64,000 nucleotides of DNA from Euonymus europaeus (GCA_963580455.1 OY756958.1:19480501-19544500); one strand, 5' to 3'. Shown: positions 1-12,067, numbered from the stretch's first letter. Made by a program: numbers and translations. Notes: generated from the sequence alone by a model not told the origin.

Positions 1-2406
1 TTAAAGATCTTCCTGGGTATGACAGGTAGTGTTTTGTTTTGGCAAAATTTGCGAATTTATTATTGATGCTGAATAGTTTCTGATTACCTAAATGTAAACA
101 TTTTTGTATTTGAAGGCATTTTATGATCTCAGGACTAAAGGGGTCAGGAGTACAAGATCTTACTCAATATTTGATGGAGCAGGCATGTTCCTTTTTATTT
201 TATGAAACAGACTAGCAGAATCATATGATTTACATGTTGACATGTTTAGAAAAGTGTTCTCACACTGGACATCTTGTTAGATGATGTATCATCCTCTTAT
301 TTGTGATTTGGGTTGACCATGAAACTTGAAAACATACAAACTTGCTGTTTGAAATTAACTTCAACATATTGGAGACAATGATCTCCATTTTGTATTGATT
401 TGTTACCTTCCATTTATGTGATTGGACTGCATTTTATATGTTTGTTCGTGGGGCGGGGGTGGTGCGGAGGGAAAGAAAAAGAGATTCTTTCATGCCATTG
501 GACAAGTTCTTGGAAGATTTTGAAAGAGGATGAATGTTGCACATTATTAATCATGCAGAAATCACATGAAATCTGTTTTGGAAGACCTAACAATTTCAAA
601 TGGCTGATGAAATTGATGACTTCATGGAAATACGTTTCTTTAATTATTTGATTAATATATTTTAACTAACAAGTGGCAAGGTGACTATCAAGACTATCTC
701 TGTGTATGCACTTTACTGGATAAAACTTCTCAGCATTAAAGTTTCCTGGAAATACATCTTACTGCAGCTTCCAGGAAATCCATTGGCATGTGTATTTAAC
801 TGTTACCCTTCTTGCTATGACATTCATTTCTCAGAAAAACTACCATGTCAAAAAAAAAAAAAATGAGTTCAATAATAGTTTGTTGTGTTGAAGAAATGCC
901 CTTATCGGTTTTAGCTCTCATTTTCTAATGCACCTCTCTAGTCAGTTTTTGTTGGAATATTCCCCATATTAGATTAAACAAAAAATGATTAGCAATCAGC
1001 ATGTTTACCTGAGTGTCCTTGTCATATATTTGTACAAAAACTTCCCCTTGAACTGTGTTTTGTTCTGATTTCTTTGTTCTGTCCTGGTTAATTTGTGGCT
1101 GACTCTAGTGCATCTCTGATTTATTATTCTTAGGTGGTTAAAAGACCCTGGGATGAAGATCCTTTCACGATGAGTGAAGAGGTTATGAAAAGCATTTCGT
1201 TAGAAGTTGTCCGAGAAAGATTATTGGACCATGTCCACCAGGTAATGCTAGGAATCTTATGCCTTTGAATTGTGAGTTTTGTGGTACATTCCATCATTAG
1301 ATACTTTGAAAAAAGAAAATGGGTAGTGAGTGGTTTTATTTTTATTTTTATTTTTTTATGGAGATATGGTTACTTTAACTGAACTGAGAGCTTGCACGTT
1401 TCAGGAAATTCCATATGCAATTAAACATAAGTTGACAGACTGGAAGGAACTACGAGATGGTTCTCTGAGGATTGAGCAACAGTTCATAACTCACAAAGAA
1501 AGCCAGCGCAAGATTCTCGTGGGCAAGAACGGCTCCAAAATAGGGTACACCTTTCGTGGTCCCATTGTCTGTTTTGTACTATTGCTTAAAGTTTAAATGA
1601 CCTAGTTGCTGTTTATTATCTTCAGGGATATTTAGCATAGATAGAAGAGGACATGTTTGATTCCCTTCTTTTTTATAATATTGATGGTGTTCTGGCATGA
1701 TATGAGTACACTCTTAGTTCAGCTTTGGCTTGTGGCATTGAAAATTTCTCCAGTTGACAAAGTTTTCAATCTTATATCAAGTAACCTTGAGTACCGGATC
1801 CGTTCTCCCAGATTCAACTTGTCCCTAATTTTCAAGAAAAAGGTATATTGAATTAGTGTTTCCTAGAGGTGCTGGGATAAATTTTGGGACAGGCCAATTG
1901 TGTCCATTCTGACCCGCAATATTGGACTGGTGACTTTTCAAGCTTTGCAGAAATTTACCCAGATCATTTCTCCATAGAGTCTGGATGGGTTCCTTTAAAG
2001 TGAAAGCAAAGATTGTCATCTATGATTGTCTTATTTCGATTTTTGAGTCATTTCCTGAAGTTCTTCCGGGGTGTTAACTTGTGGCCCAGTGAGAGAGTCG
2101 CAGAAGTACCTAGAGGTCACTGGTTCAATAATTGATAATAGTCGGGTAGTCCGCGTACATCGTACCTGTCATTGTGGGAGCCTTGTGCACAGTAGTTGGT
2201 TTAAATTAAAACTTGTATTGAAGTGATGCACTTTAGTCTTCCTGCTAAATCTAAGCTGGATTATATGTTTAAGCAAAGCAAAAGAAATTTAGTGCAGTGA
2301 TGCATTTTGTTCTTGATGCAGGAGGATTGGCGTTGAAGCCAATGAAGAGCTACGGTCTATATTTAAGAGGGAAGTGCATCTGATCCTCCTGGTTAGAGTC
2401 AAATGA
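1..2406 (+). CDS. ERG: Era-like GTPase ERG, C-terminal exons (5-prime partial)
   Basis: Five exons can be joined in one frame: 1..25, 116..182, 1134..1241, 1405..1544 and 2322..2406 (TGA). Upstream exons with the G1-G4 motifs lie outside the window. The product has the end of the GTPase domain (ISGLKGSGVQDLTQYLMEQ, the region after the Era G5 motif), then the linker RPWDEDPFTMSEE, then the KH RNA-binding domain with the loop KILVGKNGSKIGRIG and C-terminus LILLVRVK. Plant ERG proteins are Era GTPases directed to mitochondria or plastids that bind small-subunit rRNA; that role is family knowledge. Four splice junctions are GT-AG; intron 2 appears to be GC-AG. The reading frame is continuous and intact, so the gene looks functional. 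It is convergent with the neighbouring UFO gene. Confidence 0.93.
183..1133 (+). other. GC-AG intron of ERG
   Basis: The exon ends CAG at 182 and the intron starts GCATGT rather than GT. The next exon begins after TTAG at 1133. Joining here gives LMEQ-VVKRPW, which aligns without gap to the LMEQAVQRPW-type sequence I recall for plant ERG. No nearby GT donor keeps the frame and that spacing. The intron also holds a T-rich 3-prime half and an A13 run near 850. Confidence 0.65.
2074..2205 (+). mobile_element. tRNA-derived SINE, Au-like, in ERG intron 4
   Basis: An A-box-like TGGCCCAGTGA at 2082 is followed 41 bp later by a B-box-like GTTCAATAAT at 2123. The 3-prime part contains CGCGTACATCGTACC and GGGAGCCTTGTGCAC, which resemble the conserved tail of plant Au SINEs. 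It lies in the sense direction inside the last intron of ERG. The B box lacks its terminal CC, so it is probably an inactive copy. Confidence 0.5.
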
Positions 2407-3543
2407 CTACTCAACAAACTAAATCAAGAGTCGGGCACTTACCTGGAATGCATATGTACGGGCCTGTCGTTTATTTATTTATTTTTGTTGCGCTATTTTG
2501 AAAATGCCGGGCACTTCTTCTTTTCGAATCTAGTATTAGGGTTTCTAAATATATATTTATATATATCCATGTATCCTTTTTGTTTTTGTTTGTGTGTGTG
2601 GAAGCACGGAGTTCATTTATTCAACAGGTTACAGGTTGTTAATTATTGATCGATGACAGTATATTTGGCTGGTCTTTAGAATAAGTGGTGTTGCGTATTC
2701 ATTTAAAATAAATCTCCTTATGTTGCTATTTCTGTAAAATTGCTATGATAAATAGGACCCTTGAATGTAGAGAATATTGAAGTATTGCCTTTTATTTTGT
2801 GGGGAATCACAGTTCACAGAACACTTATTTTTTGAGCCAGAATGACAAGTTGAGATTGAGCAGATCATTGTAAATGTAAAGTAAATTTTATGGGACAAAG
2901 TAAAGCTGTTTTGTCTCTTATTTACTGCTCAGCACAAAATAAACACTAATATTCTGTTGTATTCAAGACAATTTCATCATCTTTTTTCAGGGTTTCTTGT
3001 ACTTGCATTTGCATGATTTTACTGCTGCTACGCTTAAAAGACAACAAAAGTTTACATAGTGCTTGGTTCAACAATTATTTTTGTGTTTTTTTTTTGGTCA
3101 AACCTTTCTCCAGTATTCACGATTTCATGGGAGTGCACGATTATGTGAATTATCTCAGTATTAACAAGTTATTTGTTTCTCAATACAAAAAATGCTCAAA
3201 GTGTTAGTAGTTGGTTTGACACTAAAATGTTATATGTTTATGGTATAAAAAACGACTTGGCCTGTATGCTTTCAAAAATAAACCACTTAAGCTCCTATAT
3301 TTTTTTGAGTCCAAAGAAAAAACAAAGTGTTAAAAGAAAAAATGAGACAAAAACACTCAGAGGAGCATTGCCACAGAACAACATCTGGATTTCCAACCAA
3401 GACATTACACAAACAGTTAAAAAACACTTCCACTAGTCTCACTTGTTAATTACTACACTTCTCTACGATTGACAATACCACGTATTTAAACGTACTAGTT
3501 ACTACTCTGCAGCAGAACAAACTAACAAAAAAAAAAAAGCAAA
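2407..3543. other. ERG 3-prime UTR and convergent intergenic spacer
   Basis: No gene is seen. AATAAA polyadenylation-type hexamers occur at 2707-2712 and 2938-2943 on the + strand, suitable for ERG transcripts. The rest is AT-rich spacer leading into the 3-prime UTR of UFO, which is transcribed from the other strand. Confidence 0.5.
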
Positions 3544-4836
3544 CTAACCACTGAAAGCCTGAAACGGAAGTGTCAACTGATCAAGAAGTCCAGTTACTGG
3601 AGTAGCAAGCCTAGGCTCATAAGCAAAACCATGCAATTCACTGTCTCCACCTTGAACAACATAAGGACATGGGGGTATCCACTGCCACCTCTTCCCAACC
3701 ATCTCAAACAACAACGCCTTATCCGATCCACGAATCGTTATAACAACGAATTCTCCATGTCCAACACAATCAAACCCACAGCCAGCCTCCATTTCTGCAA
3801 ACTGAAGGTACAGTTGTTGCGGCATCCTCTCAATTTCAACCCAAGTTGTCCCACAAGATTGTAACCCCCAAAGTCTCAAGCTTTTGGGGACATTGAGTTT
3901 GCTCTTCTCAACTGCTGCAATTAGAACTAATTTCCCCCTGCAATGGACCAAGCTTGGCGATCTCAAGAACCTTCTCATCGGTGCTTGGATTTTTGACCAG
4001 GTGTTCGACGAAATGTCGTAACCAAGAATACTGTATGGGTTATGATTCATTGAGTAGAATTTGCGGTCCACGCATACCATCTGGCCTGATTCAAGACTAC
4101 ACAGTCTCGGTAAAGCAGAGGTCGTTCCCCAAAGTGAGTAGAACCCGCTTGTGTCTACATGAAAGCTTTCAGTGGATAGATTTTTGACAGCATATGGAGA
4201 AATCAAGTCGTCTCCGGCGAGAGTTACATCAATTGAAGTTAGAGCAACGTTCAATCCAATTGAAGGGAAGAGACGGGGTCTTAGTGTTGGTGGTAATGGA
4301 GTCAAAGAGCCAAAAAGTGGGTTTGATAAAATGAGGCTTTTAATGCCAGCTTCATCAGAAACCCAGCAAACCAGACCACCAGAAGAAGCAGCCGGAGAGA
4401 ACCCAGATGGAATCAGAGGAAATGGAATCCGATGCCATGTAGTTTCATAAGGGTCAAAGAGGTAACCTTCAAAGTTGTCTCTGCTCTGGCCACTGCCTCC
4501 TGTGCTGCTGCTGCTGTTTCTGTAAATGTAGCTTCGGGTGGTTTTGTGCTTGAAAAAGAGGAACCAGTGGCGGCGTGGTGACACTTGGATGTAGAATTCG
4601 AGGAAGTTGTTGGAGAATATGAGACCATACCATCTCTTGCACACTGCACGTGCTCGAAAAAATGCTGGTGGAGGAAGAAAGGCTATCACACGATCAAGCA
4701 GCCTTTGTGGGAGTTTACTCCAAATCCTACTGTCCATCCATGGAGTTGTTGAAGCGTCAGAAGTAGTCGAACTCCTAGCAATGCGAGTGTATGATGAATA
4801 AGGTAAGGGCATAGAGGTAGTGCTGAAAGCGTCCAT
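3544..4836 (-). CDS. UFO: UNUSUAL FLORAL ORGANS / FIMBRIATA F-box protein
   Basis: A single uninterrupted 430-residue frame, close to the length of Arabidopsis UFO (about 440), with the usual intronless structure. The F-box spans about residues 36-82 (IWSKLPQRLLDRVIAFLPPP, then FRARAVCKRWYGLIFSNNF). The rest is the UFO-type kelch-like region, with near-identical family blocks GDDLISPYAVKNLS (about 205), IQAPMRRFLRSPSLV (about 290), VAAVEKSKLNVPKSLRLW-type sequence and TPVTGLLDQLTLPF at the C-terminus. From family knowledge, UFO is the substrate adaptor of an SCF ubiquitin ligase and works with LEAFY to activate B-class floral genes. The start chosen is the first ATG and the N-terminal serine/threonine-rich leader resembles other UFO proteins. 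No defect is seen. It is tail-to-tail with ERG. Confidence 0.97.
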   Translation of the reverse strand: MDAFSTTSMPLPYSSYTRIARSSTTSDASTTPWMDSRIWSKLPQRLLDRVIAFLPPPAFFRARAVCKRWYGLIFSNNFLEFYIQVSPRRHWFLFFKHKTTRSYIYRNSSSSTGGSGQSRDNFEGYLFDPYETTWHRIPFPLIPSGFSPAASSGGLVCWVSDEAGIKSLILSNPLFGSLTPLPPTLRPRLFPSIGLNVALTSIDVTLAGDDLISPYAVKNLSTESFHVDTSGFYSLWGTTSALPRLCSLESGQMVCVDRKFYSMNHNPYSILGYDISSNTWSKIQAPMRRFLRSPSLVHCRGKLVLIAAVEKSKLNVPKSLRLWGLQSCGTTWVEIERMPQQLYLQFAEMEAGCGFDCVGHGEFVVITIRGSDKALLFEMVGKRWQWIPPCPYVVQGGDSELHGFAYEPRLATPVTGLLDQLTLPFQAFSG

Positions 4837-5400
4837 TTAGAAGAAATGATGGATTGGCTTCAAAAACCAAACACAGATAGGTCTCTAACTTCTAGAGTGG
4901 CAATAGGTTTTTGGGATACAAAAATGACAACTTTTCCACTGCACTGAAAGATATGTTGTGGTGAAAGTAATGGTAAGGAAGCATAGAAAAGGAAAATCTC
5001 AGGTGGGTTTTTAATATAGGGAGTGTGAGGAGTTGAAGATGAGAAGAGGCAGTTGGTTGTTTGATGGGTACAAGTGTTTAAATAGGAAGGGTTGGCCTTG
5101 TTTTCTTTTGGCTTGTTTTGTTTCTTTCTTTCCCTGTACAAGGACAGCAGTGATTCTGATGGTTCCATCTATCAAAGCAGTGTTTTCTTGTCAATGGCCG
5201 AGGAAGGAAAGAAGGACATTGTGTCGGACACAGAAATTTCTTTCCAGGACTCGAGTGTCCTTGCAGTCATTGATTATTCGGCTACATGAATCTCTTTTCT
5301 TCTTCTCTCTCTTATTTAATGGACCGACCCAAACTCACATGGATGTATGTCTACATAAGGAAATAAATGCAAGTGTAGACTGTGAATTCTAAGGCAAAGC
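4837..5400 (-). promoter_or_regulatory. Putative UFO promoter and 5-prime leader
   Basis: The sequence upstream of the UFO start is gene-free. A TATA-like element, CCTATTTAAACA read on the minus strand, lies at 5075-5086, about 240 bp before the ATG; a weaker CCTATATTAAAA-type match lies near 5012-5023. The leader is unusually pyrimidine/AC-rich on the minus strand. Assignment is by position and motif only. Confidence 0.35.
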
Positions 5401-6049
5401 TAGTTTGGTGTTAGTGGTAAGACAAGTAATTGAGTTTTTTTTTTTCCTTCAAAATAATCGTATTTTAATAATTTATTAGTGATATAACAATCATTTTCAA
5501 ATATTTACACTAGTGATATATTTTCAAAAATAAAGCTAATATGAATATCGTCATTCATTTTTTGCAACTTCTTCATTGTAGATCACAAAGAAACGCTATT
5601 TCGAATAGCTTTATTTTCAGATCGTATAGAATAACACTTTTTCAAACAGTTTTATTTTTTTCATTTCAGAACAAATTAACATTTCTTCCTCGCACTAGGG
5701 TTCGGGCGACTGAGATATTCTCCTCGGATTATAAGGCTTCCAACACTGGATTTCAGGTAAGGAGGCATGTCTAAATTGCAAAAGTGGTTTGTGTGTTGTT
5801 TAAGATGCAAATGTAGTTAAAAATATAGTTGAAAAGTTATTTTTAGATTTATGTGTAGAAAATCTATCTCTTGTTTTGTTTTGTTGTTGATTTGTACGTG
5901 GAATAACTTAAATCTTTATGCAATTTGTTTAACCGAATCTGTAAAGTAACACGTAATTATTAATGATGTTTTTAATAATTATTTAATAATTGTTATTTTA
6001 AGGTTATCATGACATCTTCATGAGTTTTTTCTAAGTTTAACAGGCACTA
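5401..6049. other. AT-rich intergenic DNA, no gene seen
   Basis: Only short open frames are present. No recognisable domain, terminal repeat or structured RNA was found. Confidence 0.4.
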
Positions 6050-8384
6050 TTATAGTCAATCGGCTCCTCCGATAGATTATAGTTAGCATGCTTCTAATAA
6101 AGGCAATCAACATGCTTTTGGTAGTGGAGTAGTGGTTGATTTGAATTTGATTATAGAATTCTATCGTATTGAAGACGATACCCATTTTGAGGGAGCATAT
6201 GCTGACAACAATATTGTTGCTGAAGAAGAAGAAGAAGAAGAAGAAGATGATGATGATCCATAGAGTACACATAACTTTTAAATCTAAAGATAAATCTCTT
6301 CCATCAATGTCATACAGGGTGTCATGTTTCAAAAAATCCTCTAGTTTAATACAGTAGGTACTACGAGATCGAACTTTTAGTATCAATAGATTGCAACTTC
6401 TTCAAGTCAAATAAAAACTCAAAAGTATGTCTATATAACTCAAATTGTTCAAACCTAATTGTAAAAGAAGAAATGGATTTATCTACTACATAAAGAAAAT
6501 AGTCAACTTTGAAGGATTCCTCAACTGAGCATATTAAATCTTCACTATTAATCTCATCAAATTGTCTTTTTCTTTGAATGATGTGTTTTGTTCTAAAAAT
6601 AGGTTCAATGCCTATTTCACTTACTACTTCTTTAGCTTCAGTCATAGCATCCACAAATCCAGTTTCCCTATATTTTTCAAAAAATGAGATGAGTCCATTT
6701 AGTTTTTCTATAGCTACCTTAATATTCATAGCTTTAGCTTAAAGGGTTTTGCTAATAGTATTGACAACAAACAATACATTATGCCAAATTATCATACCCA
6801 TTAAGAACTCAAAACTCTCAATTTCATTTAAAGGATTGAGCTTCACTCTTTGTTTTAGGATCTTCACTACTACTTGTTAAGTCAATTAAAGCATCTCTAA
6901 TTTGTGGAGTTTAATAACGTATTGCTTTAACACTTTCAACAGGACTTTCCCAATGTGTTTGAGAAAATGGCTTAAGTATAAGATTTTTCACATAATGTGT
7001 CAAAACATTCTACTATTTTGTACATGATGCAAACAACGAATATATTAGTTATACAACTCCAAAGAATGATATAGCTTTCTCACAAGAGTTTCCCATATCA
7101 CAAAGTACAAGATTTAGACTATGACAACCACATGGTGTATAAAATGCTCTAGGATTCTCCATAAGTAGTCTATTTTGAACACCTTTATGTTTTCCTTCCA
7201 TATTTGATACATTGTCATATTCTTGTTCTCTTATGTCATCCATATCAAGACCATAATCTTTTAGTACATCTTTGAGTACATTAAAAAGATTAAGCCCTAT
7301 TGTATCATTTACGTTTATAAATTGTATAAAAAATTCCTCAACTTTAATTGGTTTGACAGAAATGTCCACACATCACAATATAAGAGACATTTGTTCATCA
7401 TGACTTATATCGGAAGTACAATCAAGAATTACAGAATAGTATTTTGCTGCCTTTACCTTTGCTATAGTTGTACATTTAATCTCATTTTCTAAGAGTATGA
7501 TCAACTCATTTTGAATTTTTGGAATAATATAATGGTAATGGATTGATTTATTTTTTAACACGTTGAAGGTGTTCTTGTATGATTGGATCAAATTCTCTAA
7601 GCATCTCAATAAAATCTAAAAAGTTTCCATTCTTCCCTTCATAAAGCTTCTCCCTATGACCACAGAATGCTAAATTGTTTATTGCAAGACTTTTTACAAG
7701 GGCTATAATCCTCAATAATACTTGTTTCCAATGTTTTTTCTTCATATCTATTTGTTCTTGCACACTCTTATCAATCGTTCCATTCTTCTTCAACCTTATT
7801 TGCAATTCCTTCCATTTGTTCACACAAATTAGATGTTCACTAATAGTTTCATGAGCTTTGATTTGGTCAGTAAGATGCTTCCAATCATTATACCCATTCG
7901 TAGTCAAATGGGATTTATTTTGGTCTTGCTTGAATAACTTACAACAAAAGTAAAAAACTTTATCTTTAAATATTGAATATACAAGTCATTTCCTATATTG
8001 TTTCTCTTCATTCAATAACACTCGTTCATAGTGATTGGATGAAAAATGTCTACCATTTTTATCAACACAAAAATCAACATCAAAAATTCTAATGGGACCT
8101 TTTTCTACTATTAAGTCCCTAAATTTTATATCAATAAAATTCCAATTTCTAGGTGCAAATTCTCCCTCATCTATTGGTTGATTTGTTTCCTTTTCAAGTT
8201 GATCATTCTCAACCGCAACATCAATCGATAATGCTTGATTTGTTTCTTTTTCAACAATATTAGATGTTGAGCCCTCCTTTTGTTTACTAGGCATAAATTT
8301 ATCAAGAGATCCAGCGAGAGATCGAACAAGTTCTTCTTTTTTTTTCTCTCTCAAATCCAGATTTATACTTTCGGCTATTCATTA
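6050..8384 (-). pseudogene. hAT transposase relic (TTF-type/DUF4371, ZMYM1-like)
   Basis: Broken frames on the minus strand follow the order of plant hAT proteins of the zinc-finger MYM1-like class. 8354-7986 holds the N-terminal and TTF-type finger region (FAPRNWNFIDIKFRDLIVEK). After a stop at 7986-7988 the frame continues in 7907-7548 (GYNDWKHLTDQIKAHE, FCGHREKLYEGKNGNFLDFI), the DUF4371 start. A frameshift near 7555 leads to 7609-7373 (AAKYYSVILDCTSDISHDEQ), and after a TGA at 7373-7375 to 7369-7049 (YDNVSNMEGKHKGVQNRL, TPCGCHSLNLVLCDMGNSC). 6729-6361 holds the helical region, and a final piece near 6330-6270 (LKHDTLYDIDGRDL) precedes a lost hATC dimerisation domain. A GAA/GAT microsatellite (6223-6256) interrupts the 3-prime end. 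No clean terminal repeats or 8-bp duplication were found. Confidence 0.8.
6223..6256. repeat. GAA/GAT trinucleotide microsatellite
   Basis: About eight GAA triplets followed by GAT triplets, embedded in the decayed 3-prime end of the hAT relic. Confidence 0.85.
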
Positions 8385-9249
8385 TGCTTAAATTAATTAA
8401 TTAATTGTCAATAAGACAATAAAGTAATCAAATTAACAATCAAGTAATCTGTAATCAAGTAATCAATACAATAACACGGGAACACAACTACACAAGTAAG
8501 TAAGTAACGCAACTACGTAAACACATTATTGCAGGTAAGGCGGCAACTAGTGAAGTTTGTGAAGAACAAAATCACCTAAAATAGGAGCCTTGAAGATGCT
8601 TGACATTGCGTCGCTGCCAATTCGCAATTGCCAAAGCCCAAAACTAGGTCCAGAAGCCACTGCTAGAAGCAGCCAATTGGTCAGTTACCCAATACAAATA
8701 GGCTAGCAAAGCAGGAATGGAGTACAAGCAACCCTCAACGCCTCAAGCCTTAAGGCAGTGACATAGTCTCACTGTATTAGACAATCTGTCAGACTTTTGA
8801 ACCTCAAACAATCGAGCCTCAACCCAGTTCCTAGTTACCTAACAAGTGCAAGTACAATGAATCGTGAGTCATGACGGTGATCGATGAATCAGGAGTATCG
8901 GATGGAGAGAGTAAGCTTAGTTAGAGAATATATAGATGTTAGAGACAAGAGATTAGAGAAGATTAGAGTATTAGGGCTCAGGAGAGATTGTTTCGATTTA
9001 GAAATTAGGGCAATCGTGGAATTGGACCTTGTAGGTAAGTCTTGGACTTGGAATTGGGACTTAGGGGTGGACTGTGATATGTGGAGGGCTCAATTTTATG
9101 TTAAAAAATTGGAAAAACTGCAAATATGCCGAATTTCATGATCAAACATCTGTCCTCTGAGTCCTCTCATATGCAAAATAACTAGTTTGTGACTAGACCA
9201 AAAGTGAAACAAGATTACAATAGCGTTAGAAAATAAATTACATACATAT
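8385..9249. other. No gene recognised
   Basis: AT-rich at the left with ATTA repeats near 8390-8405, then less AT-rich sequence around 8540-8850. A short + frame at 8884-9141 has no family resemblance. This may be the 5-prime flank of the hAT element or of the MULE relic to the right. Confidence 0.35.
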
Positions 9250-10530
9250 ATTATAACACATTAGTATAAATAAAAAATTGGGGGCCCCCAAAATGGGTGG
9301 TGGCCCCTGAGTGCAAGCAAGTGATTGATGGGGTTGCAACATTTGCTCGTGTGTCCTGGGCATTTAACCCCTCTGCTATAGGATTTTGATATTGTTTCCC
9401 GTTGATTAGTGTTGATGGCACCCATTTGTAGGTAAAATATTTTGGAAAATTATTAGCTAATGTGGTATATGATGCAAACAATGGGTTGTTTCCTATGTGT
9501 TATTCATTGGTTGAGGTAGAGACAACTATAATTAGAAATGGTTCAAAGACCGCGTGCATTACTATGTGGCAGATCACACTGAAATTTGTGTTTTATTTAA
9601 CCATCATATGAGCATTAAACGAGCAATGAAAAAAAGATGGTCAGAGCCACTAGCAAATCACATGTATTGTTTATGCCATTTGGCTAGCAATGTCAAAAAG
9701 ATTTAAAGATACATAACTATATAAAGAAAATTGTGAAGTTGATGGCTAGAGAACCTTCAAGGTGGAAGGCCGAAGTATGATTTTTGGATGTTGAGATTGA
9801 AAGAATTGAATGTTGAGGCATGCAATTATCTAGAGGAGATAAATAAGAAGAAGTGGGCAGTATTTTATGATGTCATTGTTATGGTGTTATGACGAAAACT
9901 ATGTTTGAAATCTTCAACATTGTACTCAAAGATGGTTGTTTCCTTCCAATCATTACACTTATGCTATTAGATTTTTTTCAAACAAACAAATATTTTCTTA
10001 CTCAAAGAATTGAAGCAGAGAAGTATAGGAGGAAAGGAAGATAATGGCCACCACATATTTTAGATGAACTTTGTTGGGAGATTGAGAAGTCTAAAAGGCA
10101 ACAAATTCAAATGTTCCACCACGACCCTCCAACACTTTAGGTTAGCACTAGAGTGTGAAGGACAGAAGAAAGAAACCACGTGGTCCGAATGGTAGCAACC
10201 TCAGACCAACAGGATTGTACGTGCAACAAGTGGTTAACACTTTGTCTACCATGCTTGTTTGTCATTTCTTGATATTTTTTAACTAAAGTCGATTATAGTA
10301 ATCTGATGGAACAAGATTTGACCTTAGCGGACTTAGTGTTCTCATATTATGTTGAGCGGGCAACATATTTTGGTCCATCATTGATACCCAATGCAGGACT
10401 CTGACGATAAAAAAAAACATTCGGTTGCAATGCGGTTAACAAATTAAATGGTTATGAGAGAAGGTTGATTAAGATATAAATGTAGCATATGTGGTCAATT
10501 GCAACACAACAAGAAACATCACCAATCTAT
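9250..10530 (+). pseudogene. MULE (MuDR-type) transposase relic 1
   Basis: Translated pieces in shifting + frames match the central and C-terminal MULE transposase: THL-stop-GKYFGKLLANVVYDANNG near 9420, FPMCYSLVEVET near 9490, a helical stretch with WFKDRVHYYVADHTE near 9540, CTCNKWLTLCLPC (SWIM-type finger) near 10218, and a CCHC-like knuckle RYKCSICGQLQHNKK near 10470. Several stops and frameshifts interrupt it, so it cannot make protein. The same order and similar peptides recur in the minus-strand relic at 20.6-23.0 kb, so the two are copies of one family. The N-terminal MuDR region was not found. Confidence 0.75.
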
Positions 10531-10534
10531 CTGA

Positions 10535-10790
10535 TACGATATTATGTAATGAATCTATGAATTCTAATGATATTATGTGTTAGAATTAGTTGGTATTTTG
10601 TAATGAACCTATGCATTCTAATGGTATTATATTTTAGGATGAGTTGGTATCATGTAATGAACCTATGTATTTTGATGGTATAATGTGTTAGAATTAGTTG
10701 GTATTTGTAATAAACCTATGTATTCTGATGATATTATGTTTTTGGTGAGTTGGTATTTGTAATGAAGCTATGTATTTTGAATTATGATTT
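10535..10790. repeat. Degenerate tandem repeat next to MULE relic 1
   Basis: About five head-to-tail copies of a roughly 50-60 bp AT-rich unit built on the phrases GTAATGAACCTATGTATTC and GATATTATGTGTTAGAATT. It directly follows the transposase end, as a different tandem repeat does beside MULE relic 2, so it may be subterminal MULE sequence. Confidence 0.7.
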
Positions 10791-11171
10791 ATGTTACAAC
10801 AAAGTATTTAGAAATATAGGTTTTGGTTTTTTTCCCCTTACAAAGCCTAATGACGAGGTTAAGAATAGCGTAATTAGCTTCCATCTGATTGGCACTGTTC
10901 CGAACTGCACTACTAAGCCAAATTTGCAAAAATTGGAATGATGAAACAATGTTATTCTGCAAAACCTATCACTAGTGATGTTGTTCCAAACAATGTCAAT
11001 TGCTATTTGCACAAATATTTGAGAGTGGTTGTTCTATCACTAATAAATTATTAATTTATTGTTATTTTGAAAAAATCTTAAATTAATTCAATGAAAATGA
11101 TAAATTCAACCCTTAAAAAATCTATTTGTTATAATAATATCATCCAAAGAAGTTATGGCTAACCTTATTAA

Positions 11172-11355
11172 GTAAGAAATGCTACATCCACTCAAAATAT
11201 GACCCCCCATTTTAACCCCAAATTGTGTGGCATTTGTTTTAAGCATTGTGTGTGTGTGTGTGTGTATATAGGACTCACCTGACACCCAACACTTCAAATT
11301 AATTGGGAGTGAAATGATGGTCACTTTTTAAGGGGCCTCAAGCATTACTCTATTA
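11172..11355. mobile_element. Possible short MITE with TG microsatellite
   Basis: The ends read GAAATGCTACATCC and, inverted, GTAATGCTTGAGGCC, a partial inverted match; the interior has a (TG)n run at 11247-11265. No convincing target duplication was found. Confidence 0.3.
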
Positions 11356-11619
11356 AACTATCAAATTCTCTTGAAAATTTGAATGTTAATGTGAAGAGTT
11401 AAAACTGTAAACTTTTAATTGGAATAATTCATCCCCAACTAATTTTGTCACCTTGAGTAGTTCAAGTAATTTAGGTTTAGTTTATATCACAGTTTCAACT
11501 AGTCGTCTCTTAATTCTTTCACTCCAATTAATCTCCATACTTCGTCAATTTTTTTTTACAGAGCCATGGGAGGAGGATGACAACGAGCCTCCTAGCTCTC
11601 CTCCTCCTTCTCTGGCATC

Positions 11620-12067
11620 AGTGTTATAAAAATCATGTCAGAAGTTGACTCGAGCAAGGGACTGGGTTATTGGTTCAACCAGTGAATCATCGATTGAACC
11701 GCATGATAAGATTAAACATACAAAAATTTTTAAGACATTAGAAGATTGAGTTCAAATCATATATCTAATACATAATAATACACCCAATATATATATATAT
11801 ATAGTATAACAAAAAAAATCAATAGTCAAACTATGGTTCATGTTATAAAAGAATACATATTTTATAAGATTTTAATTTTTAATTTTTTTGAAAAATAGTC
11901 CAGGTTTTCCCTATTCAACAAGCTAGCTAGGTTTATAAAAATTGGTCGATTTTATCGGTTATTCTCTATTCGGTTAAATGGTAAGATTGACAGAATCGTG
12001 TTGATCTGACATTGGGTCGTCAATTTTATGGTTCGATCAACTGACACGGTCCAATTTTAATAACAGT
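11620..12067. mobile_element. MITE with TGTTAT(A/T)AAAA terminal inverted repeats
   Basis: The left end TGTTATAAAAATCATGTCAG and the inverted right end TGTTATTAAAATTGGACCGT match over the first 11 bases with one difference, and both continue into GTCAG..GTTGA-like sequence. The interior has the phrases GGTTCAACCAGTGAATCATC and GTCGATTTTATCGG. A CTGGCA hexamer lies beside both ends but no exact duplication could be set. Superfamily is unresolved. Confidence 0.55.

Noticed and set aside
1330..1596. 88-codon + frame starting at 1330
   Set aside because: It reads from intron into ERG exon 4; only 1405-1544 is exonic.
3631..4801. Several + strand open frames across UFO
   Set aside because: They are antisense shadows of the intact UFO gene.
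4860..5168. 102-codon minus-strand frame upstream of UFO
   Set aside because: It lies in the UFO promoter/leader, has low-complexity content and no recognisable domain.
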